From contig DRGL01000081.1 in the NCBI GenBank assembly GCA_011050085.1, forward strand, positions 1 to 64,000: a stretch of DNA of 64,000 nt, read 5' to 3'. Shown here piece by piece: positions 19,739 through 27,491 of this stretch. Origin of the DNA: Pricia antarctica. GTDB lineage: Bacteria > Bacteroidota > Bacteroidia > Flavobacteriales > Flavobacteriaceae. Position 1 is the stretch's first letter, and every line of letters begins with the position of its first letter. The notes under the pieces are model-generated. The model was not told the DNA's origin. It made no database searches and saw only the letters and a program-made list of their open reading frames with translations. Both the position numbers and the translations under genes were made by a program.

Positions 19739-21310
19739 ATGAAAAATATACATTCAAGATTCACTTTATTTTTTGGCCTATTTATTCTGCTACTTTCGGT
19801 AGCTTGTACTAAAGATTTTGAGGAAATCAATCAGAACCCTAACTTTCCAGAGCAGGCTGCGTCTGAACTTCTGTTGCCGGGCGTATTGCGTAAAATGGCC
19901 TACAATTGGGGCAATCAAGGTTGGGAAGAAGGCTTTACCGTGGCGCAATACGGTGCGCGTTTACAGTTCACATCCGGAGACCGGTATAATTGGTCGCCTA
20001 CCAACAATCCATATTTCGATGCCTATGACAGTATGCGTGATATCGAGAATATCATTCGAGACACTAAAGATAACCCTGACGGACAGAACTATTATGGGGT
20101 GGCTTTAATCATAAAATCATGGATTTATTCATACCTGACAGATGCCTATGGTGATGTACCCTATTTAGATGCGACCAAAGGCTTAAGTGATGATAATATA
20201 ACACCTTCCTTTACACCGCAAGCTGAGATCTACGAAGGAATGTTGGCCGATTTAAAAACGGCGAACGGACTTTTGACCGGAGCGAATAACATTTCGGGAG
20301 ATATTCTATACGGCGGCGACGTTTTGAAATGGCGTAAATTTTCCAATTCGCTACGATTGCGTTTGTTAATGCGTATCAGTGAAGTCGATCAGGCTACCGC
20401 AACTGCGGGCATGAACGAAATTACCAACGATTTAGCTACATATCCAATATTTGAAGGTAATGCAGATGCGGCAGTGCTACAGTGGAATTCCGATAATCCA
20501 CAACCAAAATATGACACCCGATCCGGTAGTTTCGACGAGGTTCGCTTAAGTCAAACCTTGGAGACTCGTTTAAAGGAGCTTAATGACAGGCGTTTAGTTG
20601 TTTACGCCCAGCCAACTTCCAATTCAGAAAAGGGAATCTATTCGGAAAACCTCGATGACTATGTCGGTATGCCGAACGGATTGGACGATGCCAAGGCGTT
20701 GAGTTATAGCCCCACAGGGAATCCTGAGGAATCCGGGTCCAATTATATTTCTCGGCTTGGGGTCTTGTTGACCTGTAGAGCTTGCGACGTTGAAAATGCT
20801 TCTCCGACCGCCTCGCAGACCATTATTATGGATTATGCCGAATTACAGTTCATTCTCGCCGAGGCAAGGGAACGTAATCTGATAGCCGTCGGTGAAACCG
20901 CTGCGTATTACGATAATGGCATTAGGGCATCATTCTCTTACTATTTGGATAGGATTACTGCAGGGGGATGGACTGAAATCGGTAATGACCTCCAAAATTT
21001 TGATTTGGAGGGCTATTTAGAGCAGGCCGATGTAAGTCTAGGGGGCTCACCGGACGAAAATCTACAAAAGATTGCGCTGCAAAAATGGATTGGCCTATTC
21101 TATACCGGTTTTGAGGCCTGGTCTGATTGGCGACGTACCGGCATGCCGGAAATTGTACCTGGTGCCGATGCTGCGAACGGGGGAGTAGTACCTGTGCGTT
21201 TTCAATATCCCAACGAAGTTAAATCTACCAATCAACCCAATTACGAAGCCGCAGTTTCACGACAGGGCCCCGATGGCCTGAACACCAAACTTTGGTGGGA
21301 TGTGGATTAG
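19739..21310 (+). CDS. SusD-like_2 family lipoprotein of the phosphonate locus
   Basis: The 523-residue product has a lipoprotein signal (FILLLSVACTKDF, Cys about residue 23) and the SusD-like_2 layout: NQNPNFPEQAASELLLPGVL, then YYGVALIIKSWIYSYLTDAY followed by GDVPYLDA, WRKFSNSLRLRLLMRIS, and a C-terminal IALQKWIGLFYTGFEAWSDW then RRTGMPEI. This subfamily differs from the canonical SusD of the first locus. It should act as the lid and binding protein of the preceding SusC. Its 3' end overlaps the next gene by 11 bases, tying the phosphoesterase to the importer. Confidence 0.94.
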   Translation: MKNIHSRFTLFFGLFILLLSVACTKDFEEINQNPNFPEQAASELLLPGVLRKMAYNWGNQGWEEGFTVAQYGARLQFTSGDRYNWSPTNNPYFDAYDSMRDIENIIRDTKDNPDGQNYYGVALIIKSWIYSYLTDAYGDVPYLDATKGLSDDNITPSFTPQAEIYEGMLADLKTANGLLTGANNISGDILYGGDVLKWRKFSNSLRLRLLMRISEVDQATATAGMNEITNDLATYPIFEGNADAAVLQWNSDNPQPKYDTRSGSFDEVRLSQTLETRLKELNDRRLVVYAQPTSNSEKGIYSENLDDYVGMPNGLDDAKALSYSPTGNPEESGSNYISRLGVLLTCRACDVENASPTASQTIIMDYAELQFILAEARERNLIAVGETAAYYDNGIRASFSYYLDRITAGGWTEIGNDLQNFDLEGYLEQADVSLGGSPDENLQKIALQKWIGLFYTGFEAWSDWRRTGMPEIVPGADAANGGVVPVRFQYPNEVKSTNQPNYEAAVSRQGPDGLNTKLWWDVD

Positions 21311-22955
21311 CACGAAAGGGAAAGTTATAAATTTAGCCATTGTTGGTTTTGCCTTCGGCCCAATTTTTATGGTTGCCCAAGAATCTAAAAATCTGGGTAT
21401 AGAACATGTAATTGTCATCGGTTTTGACGGTTTGAGTCCCGATGGACTGCATAATTCCAATACGCCTATTTTTGATTCCTTGAAGAATGAAGGTGCCTAT
21501 ACGATGCATGCCAGAGCCATTCTTCCGACGAGCTCAAGTCCCAATTGGGCCTCGATGATTATGGGTGCCGGTCCTGAACAGCATGGTATTACTTCCAATG
21601 CTTGGGAACGCGATAATTTCACCCTTCCGGCCATTACTCAGGGTGATGATTTTCTGTTTCCGACCATTTTTCGTTTGTTGGACGAACAAAAGAAAGATGT
21701 CGAAATCGGCATTGTTTATGATTGGGATGGTTTTGGGAGATTGTTCGAAAAAAGTGCAGTTGATTATGATATAAATCCCGAAAACGAAGATGAGACCGCA
21801 ATAGTGGCCAGTAACTATATCATCGACAAAAAACCAGACCTCACTTTTTTACATTTTGACCATGTCGACCATGCAGGACACGAATTTGGACATGGTACGG
21901 AAGAATATTATACATCAGTAGAAAAGGCCGACGAACTTTTGGGAAAGGTTATTGAAGCCATAAAGAAAGCCGGAATTTTAGACAGTTCCATGGTTATTAT
22001 AAGCTCTGATCATGGTGGGTTAGGCAAGGGTCACGGAGGTGAGACGCTTCAGGAAATCGAAATCCCGTTTATACTTTGGGGAAAATCGGTCAAGAAAAAC
22101 CATAAGATAGAGCATCCGGTATACCAATACGACAATGCGGCTACCGTGGCCTATGCGTTAGGATTAAAAGCCCCTAACGCGTGGATCGGTAAGCCGGTAA
22201 AATCTGCTTTTATTGGATATGAGGCAAAAGATGGATATCCGATTTTGGAACAGTCTGAGCCTCCTATAATCCTGCCAAAATCAAAAGGTTATAAAAAGGC
22301 AGGAGGTCTATTTGACGATTCGACGCTTGTTAGTATCAAAAATCCAACTGAAGACGGGATAGTTCGCTATACGTTAAACGGTTCAATGCCTTCAAGTGAT
22401 TCACCAATAGCAGAAGGTTTAATCTCCCTTGATAAGAATACGGTTGTAAAAAGTGCTATTTTTAAAGAAGACAAAATCAGAAGCGAGGTTGCCGAGGCTT
22501 ATTTTAGAATCAAATCAAAAAATACCATAAAGCCTGTAAATTACGAGATTTTCTATCTGAAAGACCTTAGGTTTATTCCTGCTTTGGACAATAGAAAACC
22601 GGATGTAACCGGAAGTTGTTATGAAATTACATCCGCAGAAATCGAAAATTTGATAAAGGGAAACACCGCAGTGCGTTTTAAGTCCCAAATCATAATTGAG
22701 CAGTCTGGTATGTACCAGTTTTATACCCGTTCAGATGATGGAAGCAAACTATTTGTCGATGATCAACTTGTGGTCGACAACGACGGAGACCATGGCGTCA
22801 GAGAAAAAGAAGGACAAATACATCTGAAACCAGGAGCACATCATCTAGAGGTAGTTTGGTTCAATGGTGGGGGAGATGGCTGGCTTGATGTTTATGTGGA
22901 AACCGATAAGATGCCCAAGCAAATAGTATCTACTACCTTATTAAGAACAAAATAG
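21300..22955 (+). CDS. Exported alkaline-phosphatase-superfamily phosphodiesterase with PA14-like C-terminus
   Basis: The 551-residue protein has a hydrophobic N-terminus (about 9-26, signal peptide) and an NPP/phosphodiesterase catalytic domain to about 330. Likely metal and catalytic residues are Asp43 (GFDGLSPDG), nucleophile Ser79 in ILPTSSSPNWAS (many NPP enzymes have Thr here), Asp190/His194 in DHVDHAGHEFGH, Asp237-His238 in SSDHGG and His245 in GKGHGG. A chitobiase-C-terminal-like beta domain (about 340-405) and a PA14-like module (about 445-540, TRSDDGSKLFVDDQLVVDND) follow. It may release an aminophosphonate from a lipid, glycan or other ester before import. It overlaps susD by 11 bases. 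Family is firm; the substrate is inferred from context, and an ordinary phosphodiesterase is possible. Confidence 0.85.
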   Translation: MWISTKGKVINLAIVGFAFGPIFMVAQESKNLGIEHVIVIGFDGLSPDGLHNSNTPIFDSLKNEGAYTMHARAILPTSSSPNWASMIMGAGPEQHGITSNAWERDNFTLPAITQGDDFLFPTIFRLLDEQKKDVEIGIVYDWDGFGRLFEKSAVDYDINPENEDETAIVASNYIIDKKPDLTFLHFDHVDHAGHEFGHGTEEYYTSVEKADELLGKVIEAIKKAGILDSSMVIISSDHGGLGKGHGGETLQEIEIPFILWGKSVKKNHKIEHPVYQYDNAATVAYALGLKAPNAWIGKPVKSAFIGYEAKDGYPILEQSEPPIILPKSKGYKKAGGLFDDSTLVSIKNPTEDGIVRYTLNGSMPSSDSPIAEGLISLDKNTVVKSAIFKEDKIRSEVAEAYFRIKSKNTIKPVNYEIFYLKDLRFIPALDNRKPDVTGSCYEITSAEIENLIKGNTAVRFKSQIIIEQSGMYQFYTRSDDGSKLFVDDQLVVDNDGDHGVREKEGQIHLKPGAHHLEVVWFNGGGDGWLDVYVETDKMPKQIVSTTLLRTK

Positions 22956-22971
22956 TTAAGCGAAGTACGCA

Positions 22972-24339
22972 ATGCCGAAAAATTCATCACAACACCTGAA
23001 CAAAAGAACCGAGGGCGATATAAATAGTACGCGGGCTCGGGAGTTATGGCTTGAAAATGAGGTTGACGAAAACACCAAAAATCTTTTAGAAAAAGATGCC
23101 CGCTATTTTTTGCACCAAGCGCTATCCACCCCTTGCCTTGACGTTCTGAAAAGTTGTCAAGGGCCTTATATCGAAAACATATCCGGAAAGAAGTATCTTG
23201 ATTTTCACGGGAACAATGTACACCAGATCGGCTTTGGACATCCAAAACTTATACAGCGCTTAACCGAGCAAATGCAGGGGCTGTCCTTCTCTACCCGAAG
23301 GTATACGAACGAGGTGGCCATTGCATTTGCAGAGAAACTCGCTTCTTTGATGCCCTCAAATCTGAACCGGGTATTACTGACTCCGAATGGTAGCTCTTCC
23401 ATCGGCATCGCCTTAAAATTGGCACGTGCCGTTACCGGTAAATATAAGGTTGTCTCCTTTTGGGACTCTTTCCACGGAGCTTCTCTAGATGCCATCGGCG
23501 TTGGGGGCGAATCGGTATTCAGAGAGCATATAGGCCCTCTTATGCCTGGGGTCGAACGTATTCCTCCCCCGGTTACTTATCGCGGAATTTTCGAAGGAAA
23601 CGAAGCAAAATGTCTTGAATATTTAGAATATGTGTTTTCTAAAGAAGGCGATATCGGGGCGTTTTTAGCTGAAACCCTTCGTAATACCGATGTTCAAATC
23701 CCCTCGAAATTCTTTTGGAAAGAAGCCCGAAAACTATGTGACGCTTATGGAGTACTGCTGATTTTAGATGAAATACCGATAGCCTTGGGCAGAACAGGTA
23801 CGTTATTTACCTTTGAGCATTATGATATCGAGCCAGATATTATATGTTTGGGCAAAGGTTTGGGCGGCGGTATCATACCGCAGGCCGCAATCGTAACTAG
23901 AGATAGTTATAACAAATTCGGTGATATTTCTCTAGGACATTACACGCATGAAAAAAGTCCGCTAGGGGCGATGGCGGGACTGACCACCTTAGAAATAGTA
24001 GAAGAGGAGAAAATTCTTGAAAAAGTTAAGGCCGATGAAAACTTTATGCGCTCAGCAATGAAGGGATTTTATGAAAAACACAAAATTATAGGTGACGTTC
24101 GTGGTTTAGGTTTGCTCTGGGGCGTAGAATTGGTAAAGGATAGGGAAACTAAACAAAAGGCAGTTGAAGAAGCTGAAAAGGTCATGTACGAATGTCTGAA
24201 AAACGGATTGAGTTTTAAGGTCTCCGCGGGTAACGTGCTGCAATTGGCTCCTGCCTTAATAATCGAAAGAAATGAACTTCAAAATGCACTACACATTTTG
24301 GATAAAAGTCTTGAGAAGTTGAGCGTTCGAGTCGAATAA
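22972..24339 (+). CDS. pbfA: PLP-dependent class III aminotransferase-fold enzyme, probable (R)-1-hydroxy-2-aminoethylphosphonate ammonia-lyase
   Basis: The 455-residue cytoplasmic protein has the class III fold: PLP-stacking region WDSFHGASLDAIGVGGE, cofactor Asp in ILDEIPIALGRTG, and Schiff-base Lys295 in CLGKGLGGGIIPQAA. Early motifs LHQALSTPCLDVL and YLDFHGNNVHQIGFGHP are those I associate with the group linked to phosphonate genes, whose described member PbfA converts (R)-1-hydroxy-2-aminoethylphosphonate to phosphonoacetaldehyde and ammonia. That product is the substrate of the HAD hydrolase encoded at 14861-15547. It lies 16 bases after the phosphodiesterase gene. A plain aspartate- or AEP-type aminotransferase is the alternative; gene context favours the lyase. 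Confidence 0.75.
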   Translation: MPKNSSQHLNKRTEGDINSTRARELWLENEVDENTKNLLEKDARYFLHQALSTPCLDVLKSCQGPYIENISGKKYLDFHGNNVHQIGFGHPKLIQRLTEQMQGLSFSTRRYTNEVAIAFAEKLASLMPSNLNRVLLTPNGSSSIGIALKLARAVTGKYKVVSFWDSFHGASLDAIGVGGESVFREHIGPLMPGVERIPPPVTYRGIFEGNEAKCLEYLEYVFSKEGDIGAFLAETLRNTDVQIPSKFFWKEARKLCDAYGVLLILDEIPIALGRTGTLFTFEHYDIEPDIICLGKGLGGGIIPQAAIVTRDSYNKFGDISLGHYTHEKSPLGAMAGLTTLEIVEEEKILEKVKADENFMRSAMKGFYEKHKIIGDVRGLGLLWGVELVKDRETKQKAVEEAEKVMYECLKNGLSFKVSAGNVLQLAPALIIERNELQNALHILDKSLEKLSVRVE

Positions 24340-24379
24340 TATTTACAAATTTTAAAAATCACCTAATAATCAAAACAAA

Positions 24380-25477
24380 ATGAAAAAAGCAAGTATACTA
24401 CTAGCTCTACTGTCATCCGTATTAGTAGGGTCATTTTGCAATGCGCAAAATTTAAAAGACACCAAGGTCATATTGATTACGCTAGACGGTCTCCGCTGGC
24501 AAGAACTTTTTACGGGTGCCGATTCTCTTCTGGTGGCCAATGCGGAATATGTGAATGACACTACGGATTTAAAGAAACGTTTTTGGCAGTCTAAACCTAA
24601 TGAAAGGCGAGAGGCGTTGATGCCCTTTTTTTGGAATGAGGTTCAAAAAATGGGCCAAATTCATGGCAATAGGTCGCTGGGCAGCAAAGTTGACCTAACC
24701 AATAAAATGTGGTTCTCCTATCCCGGATATAACGAAATTCTGACCGGAAGAGCCGACGACGCCCGTATCGATAGCAATGATAAAATTCCGAATCCAAATA
24801 CCACGATTTTAGAAATCGCCAATAACGATTCGAAATACAAAGGAAAGGTCGCCGCTTTCGGAAGTTGGGACGTTTTCCCGTATATCGTCAATGAAGAGCG
24901 TTCGGGTCTTCCAGTCAATGCAGGCTATGAAATGGCCAAAGGGCCGAATTTGACAGAGCGAGAAAAATTCTTGAACGAACTACAGCCTACAATTCCTGGA
25001 CGATGGCCTTCGGTTCGCTTTGACGCTTTCACCCATCAGTATGCCTTGGAAAAAATGAAAAAGAATCATCCCGAACTCGTGTATATTTCATATGGCGAAA
25101 CCGATGATTTTGCGCATGATGGGGAATACGATTCGTATTTGAAATCGGCTCACAATACAGATGCCTTGATAAAGGAAGTTTGGGAATTTACCCAGAATGA
25201 TTCTTTTTATGCTGATAACACGCTGTTTATTATAACCACTGATCACGGACGTGGAACAGAACCATTAGAAACCTGGAAAGGCCATGGTAGCGATGTCAAG
25301 GGTGCTGGTGGGGTCTGGATGGTTTTATTTGGGAAAGGCATATCCCCAAAAGGGGAAATATCGGAAAACGAACAATTACATAGTAACCAAATCGCACCTA
25401 CTATTCTCAAAGTATTGAATATCAATTCTGATACTGGCCAAATGAAGGCAAAGCTACTCCCTATAGCCACCAAATAA
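24380..25477 (+). CDS. Second exported alkaline-phosphatase-superfamily hydrolase
   Basis: The 365-residue protein has a cleavable signal peptide (MKKASILLALLSSVLVGSFCNA) and a compact alkaline-phosphatase-superfamily domain. Likely active-site residues are Asp36 (ITLDGLRWQE), Ser113 in NKMWFSYPGYNEILTG, acidic residues in SYGETDDFAHDG, Asp-His in ITTDHGRG and His in WKGHGSDV. It differs clearly from the enzyme at 21300-22955 and lacks the extra C-terminal domains. It follows the PLP gene by 40 bases and ends before a strong terminator, so it belongs to the susC operon. It may remove phosphate or phosphonate esters in the periplasm. The substrate is unknown, and sulfatase-like or phosphoglyceromutase-like labels are possible. 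Confidence 0.82.
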   Translation: MKKASILLALLSSVLVGSFCNAQNLKDTKVILITLDGLRWQELFTGADSLLVANAEYVNDTTDLKKRFWQSKPNERREALMPFFWNEVQKMGQIHGNRSLGSKVDLTNKMWFSYPGYNEILTGRADDARIDSNDKIPNPNTTILEIANNDSKYKGKVAAFGSWDVFPYIVNEERSGLPVNAGYEMAKGPNLTEREKFLNELQPTIPGRWPSVRFDAFTHQYALEKMKKNHPELVYISYGETDDFAHDGEYDSYLKSAHNTDALIKEVWEFTQNDSFYADNTLFIITTDHGRGTEPLETWKGHGSDVKGAGGVWMVLFGKGISPKGEISENEQLHSNQIAPTILKVLNINSDTGQMKAKLLPIATK

Positions 25478-25607
25478 TCATTCGCTTTTTGGTAACCATA
25501 GGTTGATGTTCAATTAACTAGCATGCGATTTTGATTTTATAATTTTGACCTGTCATCCTTTGAATTAGTTTGAGTTTGCCTGTGTTAATCCCACAGGTTG
25601 TTTATGG

Positions 25608-25638
25608 AAACCGATGTATTTTTTACATCGGTTTTTTT
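25608..25638 (+). terminator. Rho-independent terminator closing the phosphonate operon
   Basis: An 11-bp perfect stem AAACCGATGTA/TACATCGGTTT (25608-25618 with 25624-25634) with a five-T loop and T tail, 130 bases after the second hydrolase gene. Confidence 0.9.
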
Positions 25639-25798
25639 CATGCCAAATTGTAATGGTCTTCGTTGTTATTTTACTATTATCTTTTTTTAAGCTTAAAATT
25701 ATTATGAGGTTAAAAGTAGGTTAAGGCCTTAACTTTAAGATAAATGGAATTTAAGCTAAGCATCATTTTTACTTAATGTTCCTTAAGTTTTGTCAGGT

Positions 25799-25806
25799 TA
25801 TTTTTG
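25799..25806 (+). promoter_or_regulatory. Putative -7 promoter box for the PhoX-like gene
   Basis: TATTTTTG matches the Bacteroidetes -7 consensus TAnnTTTG and lies 33 bases before the ATG at 25840. No good TTG box is visible at the usual distance upstream. The rest of the 25478-25839 gap holds only the terminator. Confidence 0.4.
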
Positions 25807-25839
25807 TTAAAATTATTAACAACAAAACTTGGGAACACA

Positions 25840-27387
25840 ATGAAAAATGTAATACAGTATTTATTTTTAGGAGGGGTTGTCGCTATTACATCCTGCGATA
25901 AAATCGATGACTTTCTCGGTAGCCCTGACCATAACGACGATGATAAGGAAGAAGTATCGATTTTCGAGAACAAATCGGAACTGGAGCCATTGGTGGCTTT
26001 ACAATCTCAGTTCAATTTCGTAAAAGCGTATTCCTTAATTAGTTCTACAGATATATTGGAAGATGGTTTCCAATTGGTGGGTGCCCAAGATGGGGCCGGT
26101 TTCCTTAAGGAAGGTGACGGATATATGTATGTCGTCAATGCCGAAGATGATTATGCTGTTAGCCGTATTCATTTAGATAAAAATCTGAACCCTTTGGGAG
26201 GGGAGTGGTTGTTGAATTCCGGTGTTGCAGATTTTGCCCGACAGTGCTCCGGTACGATGTGGGAGAAAGATATTCACGGTGGCCCAAGGGATTTATTTCT
26301 TTCCGCTTCCGAAAGCTTTAATTATGATGTAAAAGGCATCGATCCTCATGTGGTTACACCAGATCCTACGGCGGACTATGGTTTAGACGCCTTAGGTGAA
26401 TTTTCTTGGGAGAATGCCGTGCCCCTTCCGCGTGATGCGTACTCCGGCAAAACTGTAATTATTGGTGGTGATGACGATTCCAGTGGTTCTGAGGGCCAAG
26501 TAACCTTATATCTTTCCGAAAACGGCGATGCCGATCTTAACAATGGAAAAATTTATGTGCTTCGTTTTAAGCAAATCGCCTCTGGCGAGACTGATGAAAA
26601 TGGAAGTCCTATCAATCCCACCATCTGTGAAGCCGGGAAAATCTACAACGAGGGTGATTTGGCCTTCGGCGAGACCTACGATGTTGAATTCGTGGAAATC
26701 GAGAACGGCGCCGAAATGACTGTCGATGAAATGGAAGATGCTTGTGTGGCGGCCGGAGCGTCGGCTTTTATGCGGGTTGAAGATGTCGACTACCAAAAAG
26801 GATCTGACGAAAATGCGAGAAATGTATATTTCGCAGTAACCGGAAGGGGTCCTGGTGCGGGAACGTATAACGATTGGGGAACAGTCTATAAACTTGCCCT
26901 AGACGAAAACTCACCTTTGACCGGAAAACTTACACAAATTGTAAGCGGAAATACCGATACCAATAATATGGATGGTAATTTGGCTTCCCTACAGAGCCCC
27001 GATAACATCTGCGTGACCGAAAATTTTGTTTATTATCAAGAAGATCCAAACTCATTCGATAGGGGGCATGCCGCATATATTTATCAGAGTGACCTTAACG
27101 GAAAGAATAATAAGGTAGTGCTTGAGCTGGTTGTTCGCCAAGATTTAGCAAAAGGCGGCAGTACAGGGTTGAGTGGAGAGTTTGGGGCATTGGTCGATAT
27201 CTCCGACAAAGTTGGCATTGATGATACCTTCCTATTAAACCTACAACCCCATTATTGGGAAAGTGACGACTTTAAGAGCGTTGACGGCCATGATATGGAA
27301 TCTGATCGGCCCGATGCTATTGCCGCCGGGGCACGTGAAGACAATCAAGGTGGGCAGATTGTTATCTTGAAGGGGTTGCCTAGATAA
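25840..27387 (+). CDS. PhoX/DUF839-like lipoprotein
   Basis: Start ATG 25840 gives a lipoprotein signal (FLGGVVAITSC, Cys about residue 19); the longer TTG start at 25804 spoils it. The 515-residue product looks like a beta-propeller. LVGAQDGAGFLKEGDGYMYV, the block VIIGGDDDSSGSEGQVTLYL, NGKIYVLRFK, VYFAVTGRGPGAGTY and LQSPDNICVTENFVYYQED resemble PhoX and related DUF839 proteins, which in the case of PhoX are calcium/iron alkaline phosphatases. I did not find all PhoX metal ligands, so phosphatase activity is uncertain. It is bounded by terminators on both sides, so it is a single-gene unit. Its position after the phosphonate locus may be chance or a shared phosphorus role. Confidence 0.68.
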   Translation: MKNVIQYLFLGGVVAITSCDKIDDFLGSPDHNDDDKEEVSIFENKSELEPLVALQSQFNFVKAYSLISSTDILEDGFQLVGAQDGAGFLKEGDGYMYVVNAEDDYAVSRIHLDKNLNPLGGEWLLNSGVADFARQCSGTMWEKDIHGGPRDLFLSASESFNYDVKGIDPHVVTPDPTADYGLDALGEFSWENAVPLPRDAYSGKTVIIGGDDDSSGSEGQVTLYLSENGDADLNNGKIYVLRFKQIASGETDENGSPINPTICEAGKIYNEGDLAFGETYDVEFVEIENGAEMTVDEMEDACVAAGASAFMRVEDVDYQKGSDENARNVYFAVTGRGPGAGTYNDWGTVYKLALDENSPLTGKLTQIVSGNTDTNNMDGNLASLQSPDNICVTENFVYYQEDPNSFDRGHAAYIYQSDLNGKNNKVVLELVVRQDLAKGGSTGLSGEFGALVDISDKVGIDDTFLLNLQPHYWESDDFKSVDGHDMESDRPDAIAAGAREDNQGGQIVILKGLPR

Positions 27388-27420
27388 TGAAGTCATGACC
27401 TATTAGTTTAAACAGCATAA

Positions 27421-27456
27421 AAAGACCTCCATTTTCACGTGGAGGTCTTTATTTAT
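27421..27456 (+). terminator. Rho-independent terminator after the PhoX-like gene
   Basis: A 10-bp perfect stem AAAGACCTCC/GGAGGTCTTT (27421-27430 with 27441-27450), then a T-rich tail. Confidence 0.85.
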
Positions 27457-27491
27457 TGTGTTACAAAACCCTTATTTCATTCTGATACCTT

